Part shown: piece by piece, positions 16,810 through 24,762 of the stretch
Position numbering within the stretch: the stretch's first letter is position 1
Layout: each line of letters opens with the position of its first letter
From: an uncultured Eubacteriales bacterium
GTDB lineage: Bacteria; Bacillota; Clostridia; Oscillospirales; Acutalibacteraceae
Length of the DNA stretch: 64,000 nt
Reading direction: 5' to 3'
NCBI GenBank assembly: GCA_934647945.1
Contig: CAKUFK010000005.1
Location: forward strand, 62,001 to 126,000
Program-made: the position numbers and the translations under genes
The notes under the pieces: model-generated
What the model saw: only the letters and a program-made list of their open reading frames with translations
Database searches by the model: none
Told to the model about the DNA's origin: nothing

Positions 16810-17022
16810 CGTAATGCCTTTCGGCCGGTCGGATTGGTTTACGGCGTCCATCCGTAATAGCTGTGCGGTTTTATACCAAGTGGCAAGACTATCGTACCAT
16901 ATAAAACCAGTACGGTCATGGTATCCTAGTAAACATTTATGGTATTATATTGTCACATTGAAAGAATATGTGCATTTTGCCACACATTTTTGGCGTTTCA
17001 CATCATCAAAGGAGGCAATGGC

Positions 17023-17931
17023 GTGCGGACAATGGAAAGCGAGGCCGTCATAAGGGACAGCGGTCCAGCAGCCGACGCGGCGTATGATGAAACGATCCGG
17101 ATACAGGACGGCCGGCTCTGTGTGGCGCTGGTGCGCGCCGATTACCTGGTGGCGGAGCTCAATGGTGTCCACTGTGTGATAACCAAATCCGCCCTGCTGT
17201 GTCTTGGCGGCTGTGACCGGTTGGAGATCCTTTATGAGAAGAGGCTGCGGGTACGGGCGCTGTCCTTTACGCCCCGGTTTATCAACCGGGGGCTGGATTA
17301 CGCCACCCTTTGTTCCCCCTCGTATCAAGAGCTGCAAGCGGCGTTCGGTTATCCCCCGCTTGACCCCTTTTTTTCCCGTTCCTCCGTTTATAATGGGATT
17401 TTACCGGTGGAGGAAGAGCTTGACGGTCTGCTCGATTCCTATTTTGACGTCATGCAGCGCCAGCTGCGGGACCATCCCGACCGGAACTGGTCCTGCCGGA
17501 CCCGGTCTTTGCTGTTTTCGGTGTTCAGCGCGGCCGGGCAGCTCTACCGGCAGTTTGGCCCCCCCGTCTGTCCGGATTCCCTGATCGAGGAAATGACACA
17601 GTATATCCAGATGCATCTGGACCGGCCCATGTCGATGGAGGATCTGTGTGCGCGTTTTCATGTGAACAAGTCGACATTGTGCCGCCGCTTCAAGGCTTCC
17701 GTGGGGCTTACGGTCTTTCAGTATATTCTGGATTCGCGGCTCCGGCGGTGCCGTTCCGATCTGGCGTTTACCGAGCTGTCCATCGGTGAAATCGCGGAAA
17801 AATACGGCTTTGCCGACACGACCCATTTCTCTAAGGCGTTTAAAGCCCAATTCGGATTGGCGCCTATGGCTTTCCGGCAGAGGGAAAAGACGGAGCGGAA
17901 GGGCCGTGGCCGGCATCCGGACGGGCCTTGA
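17023..17931 (+). CDS. AraC-family transcriptional regulator
   Basis: About 302 residues. The N-terminal ~190 residues are a ligand/oligomerisation domain of no clear family. The C-terminal ~100 residues form the double-HTH of AraC proteins: MSMEDLCARFHVNKSTLCRR (first HTH) and LSIGEIAEKYGFADTTHFSK followed by AFKAQFGLAPMAFRQ (second). The start is a GTG at 17023 with AAAGGAGG seven bases upstream; upstream in-frame codons have no ribosome site. It diverges from the DNRLRE/M23 operon and may control it; this is only a positional inference. Confidence 0.88.
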   Translation: MRTMESEAVIRDSGPAADAAYDETIRIQDGRLCVALVRADYLVAELNGVHCVITKSALLCLGGCDRLEILYEKRLRVRALSFTPRFINRGLDYATLCSPSYQELQAAFGYPPLDPFFSRSSVYNGILPVEEELDGLLDSYFDVMQRQLRDHPDRNWSCRTRSLLFSVFSAAGQLYRQFGPPVCPDSLIEEMTQYIQMHLDRPMSMEDLCARFHVNKSTLCRRFKASVGLTVFQYILDSRLRRCRSDLAFTELSIGEIAEKYGFADTTHFSKAFKAQFGLAPMAFRQREKTERKGRGRHPDGP

Positions 17932-18067
17932 CGGTATCCGTCGGGTTGATCCGTCCGGCGCGCGCATGGACCTTGTAAGAAAACCTCGGCTATCGCCGAA
18001 GGCGCTTGAAGGGCCGCGGGAATGGGGATATACTGGACCTACAAACCAATAGAGAGGGATGTGCGGT

Positions 18068-18589
18068 GTGAATTCGGTCGTACAGCGTATCGAAACCGCG
18101 CTCGGGCGGGAGGGGCTCGCGTTCGCCCGAAAGCCGCTCGTCATCGGCGGCATGGCCATGGAGTATTACGGGCTGCGCCCGTCCGGGGCCGATATCGATC
18201 TCGTGGTCGCCGATGAAGAATATCAGGCGTTGGCCCGCCTTCACCCTGGTTCGCGCAAGGACATCTATGGGGATCTGGGCGTCGTGCTAGGCGTGTTCGA
18301 GATCTGGAGGAGCATCGCCTTGCTGGACTACGCGTTTCTGGGGCAGGGCGCCCTGGACGAGGGGGCGCTCCGGATCGTGTCCCTGGACCGGCTGCTGCTC
18401 ATGCGGGTATGCGCGATGGAGGTCCCCAAATACCGCCGGGACCTGGAACTGATCAAACAGCGGTATTACGAACGCGACCGGAACGCCGCGTTTTTGCGCG
18501 AGGCCGAGACACATATCCCGTCCTATGAACAGCAGGGCGGCGTCGTGTTCGGAGGCCGCTACGCCGATGCGGCCGAAAACAGGCGGTGA
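18068..18589 (+). CDS. Nucleotidyltransferase-fold protein (MNT/DUF6036-like)
   Basis: 173 residues. LVIGGMAMEYYGLRPSGADI followed by DLVV carries the GG...D-x-D signature of a minimal nucleotidyltransferase core; the second part, with RDLELIKQRYYE, resembles the helical end of AbiEii/DUF6036-type proteins. No partner toxin/antitoxin or HEPN gene is adjacent, so it may be a lone small-molecule adenylyltransferase relative. The GTG at 18068 has GAGAGGG at good spacing; the ATG at 18059 abuts that site and is less likely. Confidence 0.6.
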   Translation: MNSVVQRIETALGREGLAFARKPLVIGGMAMEYYGLRPSGADIDLVVADEEYQALARLHPGSRKDIYGDLGVVLGVFEIWRSIALLDYAFLGQGALDEGALRIVSLDRLLLMRVCAMEVPKYRRDLELIKQRYYERDRNAAFLREAETHIPSYEQQGGVVFGGRYADAAENRR

Positions 18590-18698
18590 AAAGAGTCCCG
18601 TAAGGACTGGGCCGGCGGCGGGCAGGCTGTTGGCTGGCTCCCCGGCTGTCCGGATTTTAGGTTATCGGTGTCCGAATTTGCAGAATTCCCGGTTTCCG

Positions 18699-18727
18699 TT
18701 GTGTATCAGACGGGTTCGTGGTACAGT
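18699..18727 (+). promoter_or_regulatory. Candidate promoter for the FAD oxidoreductase
   Basis: TTGTGT, a 17-bp spacer, TACAGT, ending about 24 bases before the coding start. Confidence 0.35.
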
Positions 18728-18750
18728 AGCCCTGTAGGGAGGCGACCGGG

Positions 18751-20037
18751 ATGGACAGTTATTTGTATAAACGGGAAATACCGCATTGGCAGGATTTTGA
18801 CGTGATCGTGGCCGGGGCGGGGCCGGCGGGCCTGTGCGCCGCGGTGGCGTCCGCCCGGCAGGGGGCGCGCACGGCGCTGCTCGAACGGTTCGGCGCGGTG
18901 GGAGGGAACCTCACCCTCGGGCATGTCACCACCTGTATGGGCATTGTCCCGAACGGCACGCTGAAGGATGAGATCGGCAATCTGCTGGGGACCGGCGGAG
19001 AATGCCTCCCCCACAGCGTGGAGGACGCCAAGCTCTCCCTGGCCCGCTGGCTGGACCAGGCGGGTGTCGTCCTCTACCTGCAGACGCAGGCGGTGGACGT
19101 CCGGATGGAGGGGAACCGGTTGAGCGGCATCGTGGCCTCCACGCCGGAGGGCCTCGGGATGCTGTCCTGCCGGGTGGCGGTGGACGCGACCGGGGACGGG
19201 GCGCTTTGCGCCCTGGCGGGCGTTTCCTGTACCGTCGGCCGGACAGCGGATGGGCTCACGCAGCCGGCGTCTATCCTGTTCACCATCGGTGGGGTGGAGT
19301 CGGATCTCACCTGTACCCATGAGTCGGACGACACACCCATCGGCGGGCAGAGTTATCTGGCCCTGTGTGAGGAAGCCAGCCGGAATGGCGAGCTGCCGCC
19401 CGACGTCACCATCGTCCGTTTGTACGGCGGCGGAAAGCCGGGGGAGCGGATGGTCAACGCCACCCAGCTCTGTCGGGTAAACGGGGTGCGTACAGCCGAC
19501 ATCGCCGCGGCCGATTTAGGGCTTCGCGGGCAGATGGGGCAGGTGCTGTCCTTCCTGCGCCGTCGGATCCCGGGATTTGAAAACGCCTTCATCCTGGACA
19601 GCGCCGATGTCCCCGGCTTCCGCGAAACCAGGCGGATCGAAGGGGACTATACCCTGACGGAGGACGATATCTCCGCGGGCAGGACTTTCCCCGATGTGAT
19701 GGTCCACCGGGCCAATTTCTGTTTCGATACCCACAATCCCGCCGGGGGCGGCCAAGCGGAAAGCCTCGAGGAGGCGCGCTCCACCCGGCCTTACGACATC
19801 CCGTACCGCTGCTTCCTTCCCCGTGGGGTGGAGAATCTGCTTGCGGCGGGGCGCTGTATATCGGGGACACACAAAGCACATTCCTCCTATCGGGTGATGA
19901 ACATCTGCATGGCGATGGGAGAAGCGGCCGGCGTTGCCGCCGCCCTTTCCGCAACGCAGGGGACCTCCCCACGGCGCCTCGACGTCCGGAAGGTGCAGCA
20001 GGTCCTCATGGACGGCGGAGTCCCGCTGTTCGACTGA
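18751..20037 (+). CDS. FAD-dependent oxidoreductase (FAD_oxidored family)
   Basis: 428 residues. The Rossmann FAD motif is VIVAGAGPAGLCAAVASARQ (about 18-37) with the acidic end of beta2 at LLERFGAVGGNLT. Further features are VDATGDGALCALAG in the middle and a C-terminal FAD site AAGRCISGTHKAHSSYRVMN then GEAAGVAAA. This is the layout of pfam12831-type oxidoreductases, often of unknown substrate and sometimes sugar- or polysaccharide-linked. No partner gene is adjacent. Cytosolic. GGAGG precedes the ATG and a terminator follows. Confidence 0.85.
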   Translation: MDSYLYKREIPHWQDFDVIVAGAGPAGLCAAVASARQGARTALLERFGAVGGNLTLGHVTTCMGIVPNGTLKDEIGNLLGTGGECLPHSVEDAKLSLARWLDQAGVVLYLQTQAVDVRMEGNRLSGIVASTPEGLGMLSCRVAVDATGDGALCALAGVSCTVGRTADGLTQPASILFTIGGVESDLTCTHESDDTPIGGQSYLALCEEASRNGELPPDVTIVRLYGGGKPGERMVNATQLCRVNGVRTADIAAADLGLRGQMGQVLSFLRRRIPGFENAFILDSADVPGFRETRRIEGDYTLTEDDISAGRTFPDVMVHRANFCFDTHNPAGGGQAESLEEARSTRPYDIPYRCFLPRGVENLLAAGRCISGTHKAHSSYRVMNICMAMGEAAGVAAALSATQGTSPRRLDVRKVQQVLMDGGVPLFD

Positions 20038-20084
20038 TGGAGCTGCGTGCTCACAGATTGATGCACAGCCTTGGGCAACCAACA

Positions 20085-20116
20085 AAAAGCCCCCTCGTCT
20101 GAGGGGGCTTTCCTTA
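20085..20116 (+). terminator. Terminator after the FAD oxidoreductase
   Basis: AAAGCCCCCTC and GAGGGGGCTTT around a 4-nt loop, followed by CCTTAT and preceded by A; usable on both strands. Confidence 0.75.
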
Positions 20117-20194
20117 TCTGCCTCAAGGGATGGACCCAGGCGGTCTCATATGGGGTGCCTGGATCCGGGATATGGAACCGCGGCCGGTGTGGGG

Positions 20195-22399
20195 CTATTC
20201 CTGCCAGACCACGTGGGTTGTGTTTTGGCTCTGATACACGGCGGAGTCCTTTGCCGCATAGCCGATATCAGAGGTGTTTTTGTCCCCCAGCTCGAGAAGC
20301 GCGGCGGCCTCGGGACTGCCCGCCTGGAAGTAGGCGGCATACTGGGTGTAGGAGCCCCCATACCGGTCGGCCCAGACCTGCTGCTGCAGGACGATGTAAT
20401 AGAGCGGCTTCGTCACGTCGAGCTCCTTGTCGGCGTAGTCGATCAGATCACTGGCGAAGGCCGCCGCCTCTGCCCTGTGGGATATCAGCGTGTAGGCGCT
20501 CAGGGTGGTGCCGGTCCAGCCGTTGATGTTGTAGCCTGTCACCGTCAGGCTGTCCCCATCCGACCATTTCCCCTCGGCCAGGGCCTTGAGGATGGCCGAC
20601 TGGTCCGGCTGGCTTCCCGTGCGCTCCCGGAACAGCCGGAGATAGGTGTTACAGGTTTTCTCCAGCGCGATATTCAGCGGTATGGCGAAGGAATAGCGGT
20701 CGGTACCGAGCGCGGTCGAAATATGCAGGACATCGAGAGAACGGCCGTCCCCTTTCTGTGCGATATCGGCCGAATAATAACCATAATAGAAGCTCTGGTT
20801 GTTCTGCGCCGCCATGAGGGGATACCATTTTTCGAACGGCATGGAGGCCACTTCATCGCACAGGGTATTGTAAACCTCCCGGACGGCGTAGTCGGACAGG
20901 GACGAGCTGCTCAGGCTGACGGTCGTGGAGTTTTGGCCGATCCGGGGAAGCTGCTGATAGATGTTGCGGTATTCTTCGATATCGGCAAGAGGCCGGGCCA
21001 GTACCTCCAGATCCTCTTCCCGCATGGGAATGTTGCGCACATGGGTGATGCCGCGGCTGCGGATCGCTACACGGATGACGGTTGCCTGTTCGGTATAGCG
21101 GGAATAACTCTCCCGGGAGCGTCCCAAGAGCTTCGACGCCGTACTCAGCTGACGGGAAACGACGCTGCGTGCGTTCTCGTCCGTAATGGGGATATGCTCG
21201 GTCCGGGCGGCGAAATAATTGCTGTTCCGGCCGTTTGACAGGATACGGATCGAGGAAATGTCGTCCGCCGCAGGGGCAAAGGAAAGCGCCGACCGGTACA
21301 GTCCGGTCATCCCGCCGACAAGGGCGGCGTTGAGCAGGATGAGAACCAGCAGTGAGGGGATCGCGCGGGCCAGGTTCCTCCATTTACGGGTAGTGATCAG
21401 CTCATAGAGGAAGAACACCACCAGTGCGATGACATACAGCACGATGTATTCATATATGCCGTAGCTGGTGCTTGCATATTGGGACCGGTTGATAATGCCC
21501 TGGAAAATGCTGTAGCAGGCGAAAGAACAGACGACCATGGCGAGAACCAGGCGATAGACGGCCTGTAGGATCCGGTTGGGCGCCGCCTGTCCCGCCGCCT
21601 CGCTGCGGCGCACCCGGAACAGCAGCGCCGCGCAGACCGTATAGACCAGCGCGAGCACCAGGGTATAGACCCCGCTCTGCCAGTTGCTCAGGACGCCGCC
21701 GCTCCCGAGCATCACGACCGTGCCGACCGGGACGTTGTATCCGATATCGAGCAGAGGGATGAAATCGGCCGAGGAGACCAGGGGCAGGCTGGAGGTCACG
21801 CTGGTCACCAGCATGTAAATGAGCAGCCGGGGTATGAAAATGATCATCAGAGAGACGATGATATTGGTGAAAATGGTCCCCGTGACGCACATGGCGACCG
21901 CTACGCTCGCCGCGACGAGCAGGCTGCCGGCGAATACGTTGAAGCACATCACCAGCACGCTCATCAGGTTGACGGAGAAATAAACCGGGAAGCACAGGAA
22001 AATCGCCACCGATAAGAAAGACGTCAGCACAATAATGGCGAGGAGCCAGGTGACGACGGCGGCAAAAAAGCTGATGTACAGGCAGAGCCGTGTTTCGGGA
22101 ATCGCGTGATAGAAATCGCTCGCGTTCCGCTTGTTGAGGAAGTGGAACAGATAGAGCACCATCAGCGGAGCCAGCACGCAGAAACACAGCACGAGGAGCG
22201 GATGCATTTCCGGGAAATTGAGCAGCGTTTTTGTAATGGAGCTCGACGTGAAATGGCGCATCTCCCGGATGTTCACCAGCCGGCCGACGGGGATGAGGAT
22301 CGCCTCCAGGCTCAGGATCACCATCCCCATAATCCCGATCAGGCGCAGCTGGCGGATCCCCTCCAGGTAGAGTCGCAGGCTAAACCAGTTCTTTTTCAT
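20195..22399 (-). CDS. ABC transporter permease, DUF6449-like (YtrA operon)
   Basis: About 734 residues. It has at least ten membrane segments between about 20 and 370, e.g. LIGIMGMVILSLEAILIPVG and VLCFCVLAPLMVLYLFHFL, and an extracytoplasmic C-terminal half of about 360 residues with no membrane segment. The large soluble tail is typical of DUF6449 permeases paired with a GntR regulator of the YtrA group. It is the third gene of the operon GntR-ATPase-permease. The exported or sensed substrate is unknown; related systems respond to cell-wall antibiotics. Start ATG at 22399 has AAAGGA nine bases upstream. Confidence 0.8.
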   Translation of the reverse strand: MKKNWFSLRLYLEGIRQLRLIGIMGMVILSLEAILIPVGRLVNIREMRHFTSSSITKTLLNFPEMHPLLVLCFCVLAPLMVLYLFHFLNKRNASDFYHAIPETRLCLYISFFAAVVTWLLAIIVLTSFLSVAIFLCFPVYFSVNLMSVLVMCFNVFAGSLLVAASVAVAMCVTGTIFTNIIVSLMIIFIPRLLIYMLVTSVTSSLPLVSSADFIPLLDIGYNVPVGTVVMLGSGGVLSNWQSGVYTLVLALVYTVCAALLFRVRRSEAAGQAAPNRILQAVYRLVLAMVVCSFACYSIFQGIINRSQYASTSYGIYEYIVLYVIALVVFFLYELITTRKWRNLARAIPSLLVLILLNAALVGGMTGLYRSALSFAPAADDISSIRILSNGRNSNYFAARTEHIPITDENARSVVSRQLSTASKLLGRSRESYSRYTEQATVIRVAIRSRGITHVRNIPMREEDLEVLARPLADIEEYRNIYQQLPRIGQNSTTVSLSSSSLSDYAVREVYNTLCDEVASMPFEKWYPLMAAQNNQSFYYGYYSADIAQKGDGRSLDVLHISTALGTDRYSFAIPLNIALEKTCNTYLRLFRERTGSQPDQSAILKALAEGKWSDGDSLTVTGYNINGWTGTTLSAYTLISHRAEAAAFASDLIDYADKELDVTKPLYYIVLQQQVWADRYGGSYTQYAAYFQAGSPEAAALLELGDKNTSDIGYAAKDSAVYQSQNTTHVVWQE

Positions 22400-22467
22400 C
22401 ACACTCATTCCTTTCCAGAGGCCGGGGCTCTCTTCCCCGGTATCGGTCGGTCCTGGGACCGGACGGC

Positions 22468-23370
22468 TTACGCGTCGAGAACATCCTGAAACGCATAGCC
22501 GAGGGCTTCCATCTCATAGGTGAAAACTTCCTCGAGGGAGAGAGGGAGCACGTCGAGCAGGATGGGCATCATGGCCTGGAGCCGGCTGACGGTTTCCTCC
22601 CGGCCGCCCCGCACGATCATGCTGGCGACCGATCCCCGTTTGCTGAAATGCAGGATGTCGATGCCGTCAAAGGAATCCCGGCCGAAATCCCCGGAAAATG
22701 CGATCTGGATTTTGAACAGGGAGGTCTTCAGGTTCTGGATGTCGCTTTCCAGGACGAGGCCGCCCTTGTGCAGCAGCGCCAGCTGGTCGCAGGTATCCTC
22801 GAGTTCCCGGAGGGAGTGGGAGGTGATGATGGCGGTGGCCTGGTGCTCGAGCACATCCTGGGTAATCAGGTTTTTGACGAGGTTGCGCATGACCGGATCC
22901 AGGCCGTCGAAGGTCTCGTCGAAGAAAATGTACTGGGGCCGGGTGGAAACCGCGAGAATGGTCGCCGCCTGCCGGCGCATCCCCTTGGAAAAGGTGTTCA
23001 GGGACTTCCGGGGATCCAGCCGGAACGCCGCGGTCAGGCTGCGGTACCGCTCCCGGTCGAAGCGGGGATAAATCGCGGCGTACAGCCCCGCCATCCGGTC
23101 CATACTGGAGCCCGACAGGAAATAGAGCTCATCGGGCACATAGGCCATCTGGTTTTTCACGGCCGGGTTGTCGAACACCGGCGCCCCGTCGATGCAGACG
23201 GTTCCGGCATCCGCCTTATACACCCCAGTGACCAGACGCAGAAAGGTCGATTTGCCCGCGCCGTTGGACCCGACCATCCCATAGATACAGCCCTGGGGGA
23301 TGGAACAGGTGATGCCGCTGAGGGCGACGAAATCACCGAAGGATTTGGTGAGGTTTTCCGCCTTAATCAT
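22468..23370 (-). CDS. ABC transporter ATP-binding protein
   Basis: 300 residues. Walker A MVGSNGAGKST (about 33-43), a signature-position GMRRQAATILA (a divergent form replacing LSGGQ, around 134), Walker B YIFFDETFDGLD, and switch His in IITSHSLRELED. The weak signature (FSKGMRRQ) is common in ABC-2/YtrB-like ATPases. The last 90 residues are a C-terminal extension. It drives the adjacent permease, whose start lies 68 bases downstream. ATG 23370 is preferred over the GTG at 23382, which overlaps the ribosome site. Confidence 0.88.
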   Translation of the reverse strand: MIKAENLTKSFGDFVALSGITCSIPQGCIYGMVGSNGAGKSTFLRLVTGVYKADAGTVCIDGAPVFDNPAVKNQMAYVPDELYFLSGSSMDRMAGLYAAIYPRFDRERYRSLTAAFRLDPRKSLNTFSKGMRRQAATILAVSTRPQYIFFDETFDGLDPVMRNLVKNLITQDVLEHQATAIITSHSLRELEDTCDQLALLHKGGLVLESDIQNLKTSLFKIQIAFSGDFGRDSFDGIDILHFSKRGSVASMIVRGGREETVSRLQAMMPILLDVLPLSLEEVFTYEMEALGYAFQDVLDA

Positions 23371-23453
23371 GATAGCAGCCACTCCTCTCTCGTAGCGGCT
23401 GGAAAGGGTCTTTCCCAGCCGGATCTTTTGGCGCCCCGATATGATAGGGCACC

Positions 23454-23843
23454 TTACGGCTGCGGCGGGCCTTCCCGATAGTGCGGATAGGCCTGATCGA
23501 CGCAGCGCAGGATTTCCTCTTTCGCAATCCCGGCCAAAGCCAGGTCCTGCAGCAGTTTATTGAGCGCCCCCAGTTTTTCCCTCCGGTATTCACCCAACAG
23601 GGCCACGGCATTTTCCGACACAAAACAGCCGATGCCCGGTACGGAATAAATCACCCCGCGGGCGTCCAGCTCCGAATAGGCTTTCTGAATGGTGTTCGGA
23701 TTGATGGACAGTTCCATGGACAGGCTGCGCACCGAAGGGAGCTGGGTGCCCGGCTTCATCAGGCCGGTCAGCACGAACCGCTCCATCTGGTCGATGATCT
23801 GTTCATACACCGGCTTGCGGGACAAGGGATCAATGTGGAACAT
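23454..23843 (-). CDS. GntR-family regulator, YtrA subfamily
   Basis: 129 residues: a winged HTH and a short tail without a ligand domain, as in YtrA repressors. The HTH core reads KPGTQLPSVRSLSMELSINP then NTIQKAYSELDARGVIYSVP, and the wing ends GIGCFVSEN. The short C-terminal helix pair (EKLGALNKLLQDLALAGIAK) mediates dimers in YtrA relatives. GGAGG precedes the ATG at 23843. It is the first gene of the operon and its operator overlaps its own promoter, so autorepression released by an envelope signal is likely. Confidence 0.88.
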   Translation of the reverse strand: MFHIDPLSRKPVYEQIIDQMERFVLTGLMKPGTQLPSVRSLSMELSINPNTIQKAYSELDARGVIYSVPGIGCFVSENAVALLGEYRREKLGALNKLLQDLALAGIAKEEILRCVDQAYPHYREGPPQP

Positions 23844-23883
23844 GGGACACCTCCTTACATGTACTATGTGTCCTATGCGTATT

Positions 23884-23923
23884 AGTACACTTGTACTGTA
23901 TCATTCCAGGACCTTCCTGTCAA
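23884..23923 (-). promoter_or_regulatory. Promoter and overlapping operator of the YtrA-like operon
   Basis: Minus strand: TTGACA (23918-23923), a 17-bp spacer, TACAGT (23895-23900). The palindrome AGTACA-CT-TGTACT at 23884-23897 covers the start side of the -10 box, ideal for repression by the GntR protein. A second short palindrome TACATGTA lies at 23857-23864. The rest of the gap to 24228 holds only imperfect hairpins. Confidence 0.6.
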
Positions 23924-24228
23924 GGGAAACTTTGTCGGACGTTCCACACTGCCGGCGGCCTTTTTCATGGAATGGTCTGGGGCTGCACACGGGCAGCCGC
24001 TTATTTGTGCCGCGTCCAGGGGGCGGTCGTGTCGTCGGACGAAAAAAGACACACCCGGGCCGTTGCTGTGGCCCGCGTGTGTCAGGTCGGGATACCAGTC
24101 CCAAATGTTTCAATTGTGAATAAAATCCACGTTTTTCTGTATTTATACCAGAAGGAGATGGCGGTTGCCATCTCCTTCCGTCGGGTTGTCTCCTATTGTT
24201 TCGCGTGCATTCCCGCCCCGTATCCGCA

Positions 24229-24384
24229 TCAGAGGCGAAGAATGGCCCGCCGGATCGCTTCCGCCCGAGTTACTGCCCACTTTTTGCAGTAGGCGTCAAG
24301 GGCTTCCGCTACCCTTGCGTCGATCCGCACCGTAATCCGGATCTCCTTGCGGCTGTCGGTGGGCCGTCCCCTCTTTCCGGCCAA
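24229..24384 (-). CDS. Small ribbon-helix-helix-like protein (51 aa)
   Basis: The core GKRGRPTDSRKEIRITVRID then RVAEALDAYCKKWAVTRAEA and IRRAILRL fits a short RHH/CopG-type DNA-binding protein: one beta strand (EIRITVRID) and two helices. The basic head GKRGRPT resembles an AT-hook. A TTG at 24384 sits eight bases after GAGAGGGG. A longer frame to an ATG at 24432 would add 16 basic residues (MKNRVRCRKRKR) and is the alternative. No partner toxin is adjacent. It faces away from yfhO. Confidence 0.6.
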   Translation of the reverse strand: MAGKRGRPTDSRKEIRITVRIDARVAEALDAYCKKWAVTRAEAIRRAILRL

Positions 24385-24553
24385 AACCAGCACCCCTCTC
24401 TTTCGTTTTCTACAGCGTACTCGGTTTTTCATCCAAAATCAAGGGGACCCCCTTTTTTAAATGTGATCTTATTTCACGTTGCGGTGCCATTCTCCGCCAT
24501 CTTGCCGGAGGCCCGCCGCCTTTTTTTGTCAAAACCGCCCGTCAGGATGAGCA

Positions 24554-24582
24554 TTGCCCCGGCGCGGCCGCTATGGTATAAT
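24554..24582 (+). promoter_or_regulatory. Sigma-A promoter of the YfhO transcript
   Basis: TTGCCC, an exact 17-bp spacer, consensus TATAAT, about 180 bases upstream of the YfhO start. Confidence 0.6.
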
Positions 24583-24616
24583 AAATGAAATGGCTTTTGC
24601 AAATGGGAGCCCCAAA

Positions 24617-24738
24617 ATGGACGGCCAAAGGCAGATAAGGCTGCCGTCCGGCCTGTTTTCATAAGATATGTGCAACAAACGGACGGATTGGCGACACTGC
24701 CATACCGATCCGGCGTCCGGTCCGGACGCCGTTATTTT
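24617..24738 (+). promoter_or_regulatory. Possible leader with mini-ORF and attenuator-like hairpin
   Basis: Downstream of the TATAAT, an ATG at 24617 with GGGAG ahead opens a 15-codon frame (MDGQRQIRLPSGLFS). A hairpin then follows: GGCGTCC (24712-24718) paired with GGACGCC (24724-24730), then GTTATTTT, all before the YfhO ATG. A hairpin plus T-rich run inside a leader can be an attenuator. Translation of the mini-ORF is unproven. Confidence 0.25.
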
Positions 24739-24762
24739 GGATAGACGGAGTGTGAGCGGAGT

